Source of the DNA: Polaribacter aestuariivivens
Lineage (GTDB): Bacteria > Bacteroidota > Bacteroidia > Flavobacteriales > Flavobacteriaceae
Reading direction: 5' to 3'
DNA: 64,000 nt
Assembly (NCBI RefSeq): GCF_005885675.1
Contig: NZ_VANR01000003.1
Span: 248,001-312,000, forward strand
Shown here in pieces: positions 53,004 to 62,003 of the stretch (the stretch's first letter is position 1; every line of letters begins with the position of its first letter). A program made the translations under genes and the position numbers. The notes under the pieces are model-generated. The model saw only the letters and a list, made by a program, of their open reading frames with translations. It made no database searches and was not told the DNA's origin.

Positions 53004-53768
53004 GTGAAATTTTTAAAAATTCCTTTTTTACTTATTTGGCGTTTGTGGTTCTACATTTTAATGTTTAGTTCTGTCTTATTGCTTTCTCCATTATTATTAA
53101 TTTTCACATTCAAAAAAGAACATTATCCACATTTTTGGAAAGTTGCCAGATTTTTATCTAAAATTTTAATTTACGGAATGGGGTTTCGATTGGATTTTCA
53201 ATCTGATGAAAAAATTGAAAAAGATAAAAGCTATATGTTTTGTCCTAATCATGCCTCACTAATAGATCCTTTTGTGTTGATTGCTATTAGTAAAAATCCG
53301 ATAGTATTTGTAGGAAAACAAGAGTTGGTTAAAATACCAGTTTTTGGTTTTTTTTACAAAAGAACTGTAATTATGGTTGATAGAAACAGCGAAAAAAGCC
53401 GCAAAAGAGTTTATAAAATGGCAAAACAAAGACTTCAAAATGGGGTAAGTATGGCTATTTTTCCTGAAGGTTTAGTGCCTGCAGAAGATGTTGTTTTAGC
53501 ACCATTTAAAAAAGGAGCTTTTAGTTTGGCAATAGAATTTCAAATACCAATTGTACCACAAGTTTATTACGATTGTAAACGTTTTTTTTCTTGGGATTTT
53601 TTAAAAGGAAGACCAGGAGTTTTAAGAATTCATCAACATTCTTTTATTGAAACAACTCATTTAAAACAAGAACACTTAACGGAGTTACAATCAAAAACAT
53701 TTGACGTAATTTATAATGATTTAGTTCAGGATAAGAAATATATGAAAGATACAAATAGAAAAAAATGA
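53004..53768 (+). CDS. 1-acyl-sn-glycerol-3-phosphate acyltransferase
   Basis: Membrane-bound PlsC-type enzyme that adds a second acyl chain to lysophosphatidic acid. The frame is open from 52968, but the GTG at 53004 is preferred: the upstream TTG lies in a -7 promoter box, and the protein then begins KFLKIPFLLIWRLWFYIL, a typical start with its membrane helix. That gives 254 residues. Catalytic motif I is NHASLIDPF; GKQELVKIPVFG, VDRNSEKSRKR and FPEGLVPAED are motifs II and III. The stop overlaps the next gene by 4 bp (ATGA). Confidence 0.9.
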   Translation: MKFLKIPFLLIWRLWFYILMFSSVLLLSPLLLIFTFKKEHYPHFWKVARFLSKILIYGMGFRLDFQSDEKIEKDKSYMFCPNHASLIDPFVLIAISKNPIVFVGKQELVKIPVFGFFYKRTVIMVDRNSEKSRKRVYKMAKQRLQNGVSMAIFPEGLVPAEDVVLAPFKKGAFSLAIEFQIPIVPQVYYDCKRFFSWDFLKGRPGVLRIHQHSFIETTHLKQEHLTELQSKTFDVIYNDLVQDKKYMKDTNRKK

Positions 53769-54403
53769 GCGAAAAATTAAATTACATTTATGCTTCTTCT
53801 GAAGAAAGATTAAATATTATTTCTCATGCATTAGGCTTGATTTTAAGTATAATAGCACTTCCTTTTTTAATTTTAAAAGCGCTCGATTTTTCTGGTTTTT
53901 GGAAACCAATAAGTTTTATAATTTACGGTTTTAGTTTAATCATTTTGTATGCGGCTTCTACTTTTTACCATGCAGCAAAAGAGCCTAAAAAAAGAAGAAA
54001 ACTAAATATTTTAGACCATGCAGCCATTTATGTATTAATAGCAGGTAGCTATACACCTTTTTGTTTGGTTGTTTTAAACTCTAGTTTAGGAAATTATATG
54101 GTAATTTTTGTTTGGCTTTTTGCTTTAATTGGTATTATTTTAAAACTTTTTTTTACGGGTAAGTTTCATATACTTTCCACAATAATGTATTTATTAATGG
54201 GGTGGCAAGTTGTGTTTTTTATAAAGCCACTTTCAGAAAATTTAAGCAGTTTTGTACTCAATTTATTAATTGCTGGCGGTGTTTTTTATAGTGTTGGAGC
54301 AATATTATATTCAATACCTAAATTACCTTACAATCACGCAATTTTTCATGTTTTTGTATTATTGGGTAGTTTAAGCCATTTTTTTGCAATATATTATTTG
54401 TAA
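53765..54403 (+). CDS. trhA: TrhA/hemolysin III family protein
   Basis: Seven-helix membrane protein of the PAQR/hemolysin III family, 212 residues. Conserved motifs are EERLNIISHALGL, AASTFYHAAKEP, LDHAAIYVLIAGSYTPF and the C-terminal NHAIFHVFVLLGSLSHFFA, which contain the metal-binding histidines and serine of the family. Bacterial members are linked to membrane-fluidity homeostasis. Translational coupling to a phospholipid acyltransferase fits this role. Confidence 0.92.
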   Translation: MSEKLNYIYASSEERLNIISHALGLILSIIALPFLILKALDFSGFWKPISFIIYGFSLIILYAASTFYHAAKEPKKRRKLNILDHAAIYVLIAGSYTPFCLVVLNSSLGNYMVIFVWLFALIGIILKLFFTGKFHILSTIMYLLMGWQVVFFIKPLSENLSSFVLNLLIAGGVFYSVGAILYSIPKLPYNHAIFHVFVLLGSLSHFFAIYYL

Positions 54404-54511
54404 AAAAATTACATTTTATTTGTCATATACATATTTAAACTTATTTTTCACTATTAAAATATATTTTTTTGTGTTTTTTTAGTATTAAATGTTAAAAAAT
54501 TGACATTTTGC

Positions 54512-54541
54512 TTGTTTGTTCGAAAAAATAATTTAATTTTG
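54512..54541 (+). promoter_or_regulatory. strong promoter without a following gene
   Basis: TTG (54512-54514), 19 bp, TAATTTTG (54534-54541), the same ideal spacing as the tRNA-Cys promoter. No forward gene follows for 650 bases, only a terminator 75 bases on. A 10-base palindrome CTAAGCTTAG (54542-54551) lies at the expected start point. Confidence 0.6.
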
Positions 54542-54547
54542 CTAAGC

Positions 54548-54645
54548 TTAGATTATTTAACTTATGTTAATGTTTTAGGCTTTATAAATTTATTTAGGGG
54601 GTAGGTTTATTAAATTTCCTCGAACTTTTGTTCGAGGTTTTTTTA
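54548..54645 (+). ncRNA. candidate small RNA, about 100 nt
   Basis: Defined by an exact promoter at 54512-54541 and a rho-independent terminator at 54618-54645. The interior has a possible stem AAATTTA/TAAATTT (about 54587-54593 and 54610-54616) that exposes a G-rich loop TTTAGGGGGTAGG. No open frame of useful length is present. It lies between trhA and the reverse-strand CYTH gene, and its 3' end touches the stop codon of the latter. The 5' end is approximate. No known RNA family is recognised. Confidence 0.4.
54618..54645 (+). terminator. terminator of candidate small RNA
   Basis: 8-bp stem CCTCGAAC/GTTCGAGG with TTTT loop and a T7 tract on the forward strand. The reverse strand has no U tract after the stem. 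Confidence 0.8.
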
Positions 54646-55116
54646 TGACCAATTTTTAAATGGATGTTTACTAATTTTTGAATTATAATATTTTAAATTT
54701 CCAGTTACTTCTTCTCCTAACCAATCAGGTTTTTCAAAATTTTCATTTTCTGAGTTAAGCTCAATTTCTGCTATGACTAAACCTAAATTTTCACCTAAAA
54801 ATTCATCTACTTCATATACGTGTTTTCCTTTTTTTACATAAAATCTTGTTTTTTCAATTAAAGTAGGTTCACTTAAAAGCAATAATTGGTTTGCTTCAAT
54901 AGGTGTAATTGATTTTTCCCACTCAAATCTGGTAGTTCCAGTAGCATTCGATTTTCCTTTTATAGTAATAAAACCATTTTTATCGGTAATTCTTACGCGA
55001 ACAACTCTGTGTTCGTCAGAGTTTAAATATCCTTGTTTTATGTACGTTTTATGAAAGCTTTCTTTTTTGTAGTTATCATTTTTAACCAAAAACTTACGTT
55101 CTATTTCTAAACTCAT
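54643..55116 (-). CDS. CYTH-domain protein
   Basis: 157-residue CYTH (triphosphate tunnel) domain. The signature EIERKFLV at the N-terminus and alternating charged strands (RVVRVRITDKNGFITIKGKS, RFEWEKSI, YEVDEFLGENLGLVIAEIEL) build the phosphate-binding tunnel. Bacterial single-domain members often hydrolyse inorganic triphosphate; the substrate is not known here. It is transcribed divergently from porZ. Confidence 0.9.
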   Translation of the reverse strand: MSLEIERKFLVKNDNYKKESFHKTYIKQGYLNSDEHRVVRVRITDKNGFITIKGKSNATGTTRFEWEKSITPIEANQLLLLSEPTLIEKTRFYVKKGKHVYEVDEFLGENLGLVIAEIELNSENENFEKPDWLGEEVTGNLKYYNSKISKHPFKNWS

Positions 55117-55178
55117 GTAATACTATTTCAAATTTGTACTAATGTATATCTTTTCACGTTATTCTAACAATAAATAAA

Positions 55179-55186
55179 TATCTTTG
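55179..55186 (+). promoter_or_regulatory. -7 element before porZ
   Basis: TATCTTTG matches TAnnTTTG exactly and would give a leader of about ten bases. No clear TTG upstream. Confidence 0.4.
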
Positions 55187-55202
55187 AATATAATTTATTT
55201 TG

Positions 55203-57533
55203 ATGAAAAAATTTTTCTCACTTTATATTTTTCTTTTTTACATAGTAAATTTACATTCTCAAACAGATTATAGTGATACTTGGGAAGATTTTTACTCATA
55301 CAATAATGTTAAAGATTTTACCAAAGTTAACAATACAATTTATGCATTGGCAGATAATGCTGTTTTTACATATGATGTAACAACTGGAGAGGTAAATAAA
55401 CTGTCATCAGTTCAAGGTTTGTCTGGAGAAACTACAACAGCCATTTATTATAGTGAAACTTATAAAAGGCTTTTAATTGGTTATAATAATGGTTTGATAG
55501 AAGTTGTAGACGAAAATGGTGCTATTACCATTTCTTCAGACATAGTTAGCTTTAATCAATCTGGAGAAAAAAGTATCAATCACATATCAGAGTTTAACAA
55601 CAAGCTTTATTTATCTACTCCATTTGCAGTAGTTGTTTATGATATTGAAAGATTAGAATTTGGTGATACCTATTTTATAGGAAATGGATCTAGTTCCGTA
55701 AAAATAAATCAAACTGTTGTTTTTAATAATACAATTTTTGCAGCTACAGAAAACGGAATATTTTCTGCAGATGCAAACAGCAATTCTTTGATAGATTTTA
55801 ATAATTGGCAACAACAATTTTTTGGAAGAAATTTTAAAGAAATCGAGGTTTTTAATAATGCTGTATACGTTACTGAGAATTCATCATTGTTACGTCTAGA
55901 AAATTCAACCTTAACAGAAATAAGAAATTTTTTTCAAGATGTTAAAAACATAAAAACTTCTAGTTCTCATTTAACAGTATCATTACCAAACACTGCAGTA
56001 GTTTTAAATACATCTTTAAATGAAACAATTTCTTTTACTACAAATACAGCATACAATTTCTCATTAAATACTGCTTTTTTTGAAAATAATACAGCCTTTT
56101 TAGCAACTGAAGAATTTGGTATTTTAGGAAGTTCATCAAATCAATCTACAACATATGTAGAGATTCACCCTGAAGGACCAATTTCTAACGATGTTTTTTC
56201 AATAGCAGCGAATAACGATAATTTATGGGTAGTGTATGGAGGTTATTCACCAAATTTTGCTCCTAGAGGAATTCGTAAAGGATACAGTCATTTTAACGGA
56301 GAAGAATGGATTAATACTAAATTTGACCCTAGTTTTCCACTTACAGATTTAAATCACATTACTATAGATACAAATTCAGAAAATAAAGTTTACATAAGTT
56401 CTTTTGGTGATACAAATAATGTAAATTCATCTGAAACTGGAGGTTTGTTAATTTTAGAAAACGATGAAATAAGTACTTTTTACAACCATTTAAATAGCCC
56501 CTTAGAAGATATAGAACCAAATGATCCAAACAGAGTTACAATAAGAATTGGTAGTTCTGCTTTAGACCGCCAAGGAAATTTATGGTTGACAAATATTGGC
56601 GTTACAAAAGAATTAAAAAAACTATCTACAAGCGGACAATGGTCTAGTTACGATATGAGTACAGCTTCAAACGTAAGCTCATTTGGTTTAAATGAAATGA
56701 CAATAGATAGAAACAATAGCATTTGGTATGGCTCTAGAAGTTCTGGTGTTTTTGTATTTAATGAAAACGGAAATCGAAAAAAATCATTATTTACAACACC
56801 AAATTTAGGAAATTTGCCAGATGCAACTGTAAATACTGTTGCTGCAGATGCTAGTAATAGAATTTGGATAGGAACAAAATCTGGTTTAGTAGTTTACAAT
56901 AATGCAGGAGGTGTTTTTGATGAAACTGTAACCAATGCAAATCCTGTTATTATTTTAGATGACGGAATTCCAAAAAAATTATTAGGAGATCAAACCATTA
57001 ATTCTATTGCAATTGATGGGGCAGAAAATAAATGGTTTGGAACCGATAATGGAGGTGTTTTGTACACAAACCCAAATGGGCAAACAACTTTGGCAAATTT
57101 TAGCAAACAAAATTCACCATTACCATCAAACAGAATTCGAAAAATAAAAGTAGATGATTCTACAGGTAAAGTATATTTTGCAACAGACAAAGGTATTGTA
57201 GCTTACAATAGTAAAGTAGCACCTTTTGGTGATGTTTTAGGTGAAGTTTATGCATACCCAAACCCAGTTTTAAAAAACCACACAACAGTAACCATAGATG
57301 GTAGAAATGGCACACACTTACCCAAAGGAACCAATGTTAAAATTTTAGATGTTGCTGGTAATTTGGTTTATGAAACCAATGTTGTAGAAGGTCAAGAATT
57401 ACAAGGAGGTAAAGTAGTTTGGAACAAGAAAAATTTAGCAGGTAAAAATGTAGCTTCTGGAATATATATTGTGTTACTTTCAAATGATGATGCATCTGAA
57501 AACGCTGTAACTAAAATTGCAATTGTAAATTAA
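55203..57533 (+). CDS. porZ: type IX secretion attachment-complex protein PorZ
   Basis: Surface component of the T9SS attachment complex, thought to supply anionic lipopolysaccharide to the sortase; 776 residues. ATG at 55203 is used rather than the TTG one codon earlier. Signal peptide about 1-20 (LFYIVNLHSQ). Two beta-propellers are visible as repeated NxIWIGTxxG-type blades (for example RIWIGTKSGLVVYN, NKWFGTDNGGVLYT). A sorting domain-like C-terminus follows (VYAYPNPVLKNHTTVTI ... GIYIVLL). The stop overlaps recO by one base (TAATG). Functionally it is tied to export of the giant protein and the 590-residue protein in region 1. Confidence 0.9.
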   Translation: MKKFFSLYIFLFYIVNLHSQTDYSDTWEDFYSYNNVKDFTKVNNTIYALADNAVFTYDVTTGEVNKLSSVQGLSGETTTAIYYSETYKRLLIGYNNGLIEVVDENGAITISSDIVSFNQSGEKSINHISEFNNKLYLSTPFAVVVYDIERLEFGDTYFIGNGSSSVKINQTVVFNNTIFAATENGIFSADANSNSLIDFNNWQQQFFGRNFKEIEVFNNAVYVTENSSLLRLENSTLTEIRNFFQDVKNIKTSSSHLTVSLPNTAVVLNTSLNETISFTTNTAYNFSLNTAFFENNTAFLATEEFGILGSSSNQSTTYVEIHPEGPISNDVFSIAANNDNLWVVYGGYSPNFAPRGIRKGYSHFNGEEWINTKFDPSFPLTDLNHITIDTNSENKVYISSFGDTNNVNSSETGGLLILENDEISTFYNHLNSPLEDIEPNDPNRVTIRIGSSALDRQGNLWLTNIGVTKELKKLSTSGQWSSYDMSTASNVSSFGLNEMTIDRNNSIWYGSRSSGVFVFNENGNRKKSLFTTPNLGNLPDATVNTVAADASNRIWIGTKSGLVVYNNAGGVFDETVTNANPVIILDDGIPKKLLGDQTINSIAIDGAENKWFGTDNGGVLYTNPNGQTTLANFSKQNSPLPSNRIRKIKVDDSTGKVYFATDKGIVAYNSKVAPFGDVLGEVYAYPNPVLKNHTTVTIDGRNGTHLPKGTNVKILDVAGNLVYETNVVEGQELQGGKVVWNKKNLAGKNVASGIYIVLLSNDDASENAVTKIAIVN

Positions 57534-58255
57534 TGGCAACAATAAGCACAAAAGCAATTGTTTTAAGTGCCATAAAATATAGCGATACTAGTTTAATTGT
57601 AAAATGTTTTACAGAACAAGAAGGGTTAAAAACCTACATGGTTAGAGGTGTGTTAAAAGCAAAAAAAGGAGGTATTAAAGCAGCCTATTTTCAGCCTTTA
57701 AATCAACTTCAAATCGTTGCTAACCACAATACAAAAAATCATCTTCATAGCATAAAAGAAGTTCAAATATTAAACCCATACAAGTCTATTTATCAAGATA
57801 TTGTAAAGCAATCTGTTGTGCTATTTTTGTCAGAAGTTTTATCTTACAGTATTCAAGAAGAAGAAAAAAACACTCAACTTTACAACTATTTAGAAACTGC
57901 ATTTATTTGGTTAGACACACATGATAAAATTGCCAATTTTCACTTGTTGTTTCTACTAAATTTTACGAGGTATTTGGGTTTTTATCCAGATGTTTCAGAA
58001 GCTACTAAAAATGGTTTTAATCTCTTAGATGGAAGTTTTACAAATTTTACCTCCGAAAAAAATGTTATTTCTGGAAACGATTTTTATCAATTTAAAAAGC
58101 TGTTAGGCATAAATTTTGATGGTATTGAAAACACGTCTTTCGGTAAAAATGAAAGACAATTGGTTTTACAAATAATTATCAGATATTTTGAATTACATTT
58201 GGACGGATTTAGAAAACCAAAATCATTACAAGTATTAGAAACAGTTTTTAGTTAA
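57533..58255 (+). CDS. recO: DNA repair protein RecO
   Basis: Recombination mediator that helps load RecA in the RecFOR pathway, 240 residues. The N-terminal OB-fold segment (TKAIVLSAIKYSDTSLIVKCFTEQEGLKTYMVRG) is diagnostic; a helical C-terminal domain follows. It starts and ends in one-base TAATG overlaps with porZ and the receptor gene, so all three are probably translated together. Confidence 0.93.
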   Translation: MATISTKAIVLSAIKYSDTSLIVKCFTEQEGLKTYMVRGVLKAKKGGIKAAYFQPLNQLQIVANHNTKNHLHSIKEVQILNPYKSIYQDIVKQSVVLFLSEVLSYSIQEEEKNTQLYNYLETAFIWLDTHDKIANFHLLFLLNFTRYLGFYPDVSEATKNGFNLLDGSFTNFTSEKNVISGNDFYQFKKLLGINFDGIENTSFGKNERQLVLQIIIRYFELHLDGFRKPKSLQVLETVFS

Positions 58256-60729
58256 TGAGAAATTTACTTTTTGCAATCGTTTTTTTTATTGGAGCAAATA
58301 CTATTGCACAAACTATTAAAGTTTTAGATATAGAAACAGGTAAAGCAGTTAAAAATGTAAGTGTTTTTAATGATAAAGAAACTATTAACATCACAACAAA
58401 TGATGATGGTTTGGTAGATGTTTCAAGATTTAAAAACGATGAAGTAGTAATATTTTCTCACATTGCATATGCAACTTTACGCAGAAAAAAATCGATAATA
58501 TTAGCTAACAATAACACAGTTTATGTAACCAAACAATCAGAACAATTAAATGAAATTGTACTTTCTGTATTTAAAAAAGCAGAAAAAACAACTCGTATTG
58601 CAGAACAAATTGCTGTAATATCATCTAAAGATATTCAAAAACTGTCACCTCAAACATCAGCAGATTTATTAGCTACAATTCCAGGAATTAAAGTCCAAAA
58701 ATCTCAATTTGGAGGAGGTAGTCCAGTAATTAGAGGTATGGAATCAAATAGAGTTTTACTGGTAGTTGATGGTGTAAGAATGAACAATGCCATTTACAGA
58801 AAAGGGCATTTGCAAAATGCCATTTCTGTAGCACCAAACATGTTAGATAAAACCGAAATTGTTTTTGGACCATCATCTGTTTTATATGGTTCAGACGCTT
58901 TAGGTGGTGTAATTCATTATTATACAAAAACGCCAAAAATATCGGAAAAAGAAAAAGTTGTTAGTCAATTTTTTTCAAGATTTTCAACCATAAATAATGA
59001 AATCACAACCAATGCAACAGCTGAAATTAGAAAAGAAAAATGGGCATCTTTAACAAGTATTTCATATAGCAATTTTGGCGATTTAAAAGCAGGTGAAAGA
59101 CGTTCACATGGTTTTGAAGATTGGGGAAAAGTTTTTTTCTATTCAGAAAATGTAAACGGAAACTATAAAGAAACTCCAACAAAAAACAGCGATCCAAACT
59201 TACAAAAAAACACAGGTTACAGTCAAACAGATGCGTTGCAAAAGTTTTTTGTTCCCTTAAATAAAAATACCGATTTAAAAATTAACTTACAATACTCCAC
59301 AACATCTGACATACCAAGGTTTGATCGTTTAACAGAACTGAGTAATGGAGAGTTAAAGTTTGCAGAATGGAATTACGGACCACAAAAAAGATTTTTAGCA
59401 TCTACTCAACTAATTTTAAATCCCAATAAAAACTGGGTTGAAAACGGTATTATTACAGCAGCTTATCAAAACATACAAGAAAGTAGAATTCAGCGAAAAT
59501 TTGGTAGTTTAGAACGTTCTTACAGAGAAGAAGATGTAGATGTTTTTAGTTTAAATGGCGATTTTTCTGTACCAATTACTAAAGATAAAAACAGAACGCT
59601 TTCTTACGGTTTTGAGTTTGCTTACAATGATGTTAGTTCTAATTCTTATGGTAAAGAATTAAATATTGAAAATGGAGAAATAAATGGTTTTTCTAATACT
59701 TTTAAAGTTCAATCGCGATATCCAGATGGTGGAAGTGATTATTTAAGCTCTGCAGTTTATGTAGATTATAGGCAAGATCTAAATAAAAAATCAACCTTAA
59801 ATACAGGAATTCGTTTTACAAATACAGAACTAAATGCAAAGTGGATAGATCAAACCTTTATTCAATTAGATGATATAGATATTACTGCAAATCATGCAGC
59901 TGTAACTGCAACTTTAGGGTATGTGTACAAACCAAATACAAATTGGCAATTAAATACTGTTTTATCTTCTGGTTTTCGCTCTCCAAATATTGATGATGTT
60001 GGAAGAGTTAGAGAAAAAGCTGGTAATGTAACTGTACCAAATATTCTTGTAACTCCAGAATTTGCTTACAGTGGAGAAGTTGGAGTTTTAAAATATTTTA
60101 ATAATAAAAAATTCCGTTTTGGCGCAAACGCATTTTATACTTTGTTAGATAATTATATTCAAAGAGATTTTGTTTACAATGCAGATAGAAGTATAAAACA
60201 AGTAGAATTTGATGGTGAATTTGGAAATGCCGTTTCTAATCAAAATAAAGAAACAGCTTATATTACAGGTGTTACAGCTAGTTATTTAGGTAAAATTTCA
60301 AATCGTTTTAATACTTCTGGTTTTGTAACCTATACAAAAGGAAGAACATATGATACAAACGAACCAATGTCTTCTATTCCTCCATTATTTGGGCAGTTTG
60401 AGCTTAACTTTTCAGAAAATAAATTAGAATTAGGTGCAGCAATTCGTTTTAATGCTAAAAAAGATATTACAGATTTTAATATTACGGAAGGTATAGACAA
60501 TCATGATTTAACACCAGTTGTAAACCCAAATGCAACAGAAGATGTAAATAAATATTTTGGTTCACCAAGTTGGATTACTTTCGGATTGAATGGAAAATAT
60601 TTAGTGAGTAGTAATTTTTCTGTACAAGCAAGGTTAGATAATTTATTAGATCAACATTATATTGAATTCGCTTCAGGAGTTGCTTCTCCAGGAAGAAATT
60701 TATCAGTATCTCTTTTGGCTAATTTTTAA
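58255..60729 (+). CDS. TonB-dependent receptor with regulatory N-domain
   Basis: Outer-membrane active transporter, 824 residues. Signal peptide about 1-18 (FIGANTIAQ); carboxypeptidase-regulatory-like domain (about 20-95); plug (about 110-235) with SADLLATIPGIKVQ, SPVIRGMESNRVLLVVDGVRM and VLYGSDALGGVI; 22-strand barrel ending in aromatic SVSLLANF, the outer-membrane signature. The substrate is not determinable; no SusD partner is adjacent, which argues against glycan uptake and leaves siderophore, cobalamin or metal as options. Its last 11 bp overlap the convergent methyltransferase gene. Confidence 0.93.
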   Translation: MRNLLFAIVFFIGANTIAQTIKVLDIETGKAVKNVSVFNDKETINITTNDDGLVDVSRFKNDEVVIFSHIAYATLRRKKSIILANNNTVYVTKQSEQLNEIVLSVFKKAEKTTRIAEQIAVISSKDIQKLSPQTSADLLATIPGIKVQKSQFGGGSPVIRGMESNRVLLVVDGVRMNNAIYRKGHLQNAISVAPNMLDKTEIVFGPSSVLYGSDALGGVIHYYTKTPKISEKEKVVSQFFSRFSTINNEITTNATAEIRKEKWASLTSISYSNFGDLKAGERRSHGFEDWGKVFFYSENVNGNYKETPTKNSDPNLQKNTGYSQTDALQKFFVPLNKNTDLKINLQYSTTSDIPRFDRLTELSNGELKFAEWNYGPQKRFLASTQLILNPNKNWVENGIITAAYQNIQESRIQRKFGSLERSYREEDVDVFSLNGDFSVPITKDKNRTLSYGFEFAYNDVSSNSYGKELNIENGEINGFSNTFKVQSRYPDGGSDYLSSAVYVDYRQDLNKKSTLNTGIRFTNTELNAKWIDQTFIQLDDIDITANHAAVTATLGYVYKPNTNWQLNTVLSSGFRSPNIDDVGRVREKAGNVTVPNILVTPEFAYSGEVGVLKYFNNKKFRFGANAFYTLLDNYIQRDFVYNADRSIKQVEFDGEFGNAVSNQNKETAYITGVTASYLGKISNRFNTSGFVTYTKGRTYDTNEPMSSIPPLFGQFELNFSENKLELGAAIRFNAKKDITDFNITEGIDNHDLTPVVNPNATEDVNKYFGSPSWITFGLNGKYLVSSNFSVQARLDNLLDQHYIEFASGVASPGRNLSVSLLANF

Positions 60730-61531
60730 TTGCCTTTAAAATCCAAACATCTTGTTGAGGCTTATTGTTTGTTACCTTACCAGAAATGTGTTTTAAAATT
60801 TTCAAATTATTTTTTTTACACAACTCTTTAAAAAAAAGTGGAGATTGATATGATGCAAACAATCTATTTCCTTCTTTTTTAAAATCATGAACAACTAGCT
60901 TTCCTGCATCATACAATTTTTGTTCTTGAGGTAAAAGTTTAAATTTATGAACTTCGCCATGAGTTGTTAAAAACAAAATACCATCATTTTTTAAAGTTCT
61001 TGTGAGTTCCTTCATCCAAGAAAAATGTAATTCTTCAGATAAATGTGTAAAGATAGAAATACCATAAATAATATCTAATGCGCTTTCTTTAAAGTTTAAA
61101 GGTGGTTCTAAACCATTCAATTTAAAATCAATTCCATCTAAATTTTCGGAACACCATTTAACATATTTTTTATTGTAGTCTGTACCGTAAAAAGAGTTTG
61201 TTTTATCTAAAAGTGAAGGTAAATGTCTTATGATTCTTCCTGTTCCACAGCCCCAGTCTAAAATAGATACGTTTTCTATTTTTTTAAATTCTGAAATTAA
61301 TTCAATTAACCATTTTGCTGTAGGTACTCCGTTTGTATAAAATTTACTATAATTTAAAGTAAAAGTTTCATACAGATAAAAATCTGGAGGAAGCTTTACT
61401 GAAGGGTTATTTTTCTTAAATAAATTATTGCTTTTTCTATTTTTTAACTTTTCACGATAAAAGTTAATTTGTTCAATAAGAGGTAATAAATTTACTTTTG
61501 CTATTATTTTTTTAAGAATAATTTTTTTCAT
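60719..61531 (-). CDS. class I SAM-dependent methyltransferase
   Basis: 270-residue protein with a Rossmann-type methyltransferase domain; motif I is VSILDWGCGTGRIIRHL, with motif II/post-I near YGTDYNKKYVKW and a later DIIYGISIFTHL. A basic N-terminus of about 65 residues precedes it. The substrate is unknown; the type resembles enzymes encoded with polysaccharide or lipid modification genes. It lies 2 bp downstream of the SdpI-like gene. Confidence 0.85.
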   Translation of the reverse strand: MKKIILKKIIAKVNLLPLIEQINFYREKLKNRKSNNLFKKNNPSVKLPPDFYLYETFTLNYSKFYTNGVPTAKWLIELISEFKKIENVSILDWGCGTGRIIRHLPSLLDKTNSFYGTDYNKKYVKWCSENLDGIDFKLNGLEPPLNFKESALDIIYGISIFTHLSEELHFSWMKELTRTLKNDGILFLTTHGEVHKFKLLPQEQKLYDAGKLVVHDFKKEGNRLFASYQSPLFFKELCKKNNLKILKHISGKVTNNKPQQDVWILKAIKN

Positions 61532-61533
61532 CT

Positions 61534-61878
61534 CTATTTTCTTTGTCCTTCATCCGTAAAATTATCCGATAAAGCACGTTCTGTTTTAATAATGCTAACT
61601 AAAATAGATAAAAGGACTAAAACCATAGGTTGCCAAGAAAGTTCTTTAGTAGCAAAATTGGCAAAAACCAAGCCTGCTAAAAAAGAGATTCCAGAATAAA
61701 TTAGTAAGTTTTTATTAAAAACATTATTCGCAAAATCCCATATTTGCTGATTTTGCATAGCTTTTGGAGTTCTGTAGCCATAAATAGCATTTATTTTTTT
61801 CGGTGGAAATTTCCAAAAAATAATGCTTAATAAAAATAGCAAACCGTTTGTGGTTAAAATGTACGTTAATGGATTCAT
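61534..61878 (-). CDS. SdpI-like membrane protein
   Basis: 114-residue membrane protein with three hydrophobic helices. The loop PPKKINAIYGYRTPKAMQNQ followed by WDFANNV is the signature of the SdpI/YhfL family. SdpI is an immunity protein in Bacillus, but short relatives like this occur widely without a toxin; no toxin gene is nearby. It probably shares a transcript with the methyltransferase gene. Confidence 0.85.
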   Translation of the reverse strand: MNPLTYILTTNGLLFLLSIIFWKFPPKKINAIYGYRTPKAMQNQQIWDFANNVFNKNLLIYSGISFLAGLVFANFATKELSWQPMVLVLLSILVSIIKTERALSDNFTDEGQRK

Positions 61879-61901
61879 GTTTATATTTTTTTGTTTTCAA
61901 A

Positions 61902-61934
61902 TTTGAGATTTCTCCATAAAGTCGAAATGACAGG
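61902..61934. repeat. GTCATTTCGA-type intergenic repeat
   Basis: On the reverse strand: TGTCATTTCGACTTTATGGA then GAAATCTC. It resembles the copies near 39526 and 23577. Confidence 0.5.
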
Positions 61935-62003
61935 TATTAGACGTTTTTGTTTTACTAAAAGGATACTGCTACTTGCTTTACTGCTAACTACTGAGACTGC
62001 TTA

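Noticed and set aside
61534..61878. SdpI-like gene as part of a toxin-immunity system
   Set aside because: No toxin or partner gene nearby, and short SdpI-like proteins are common without one.
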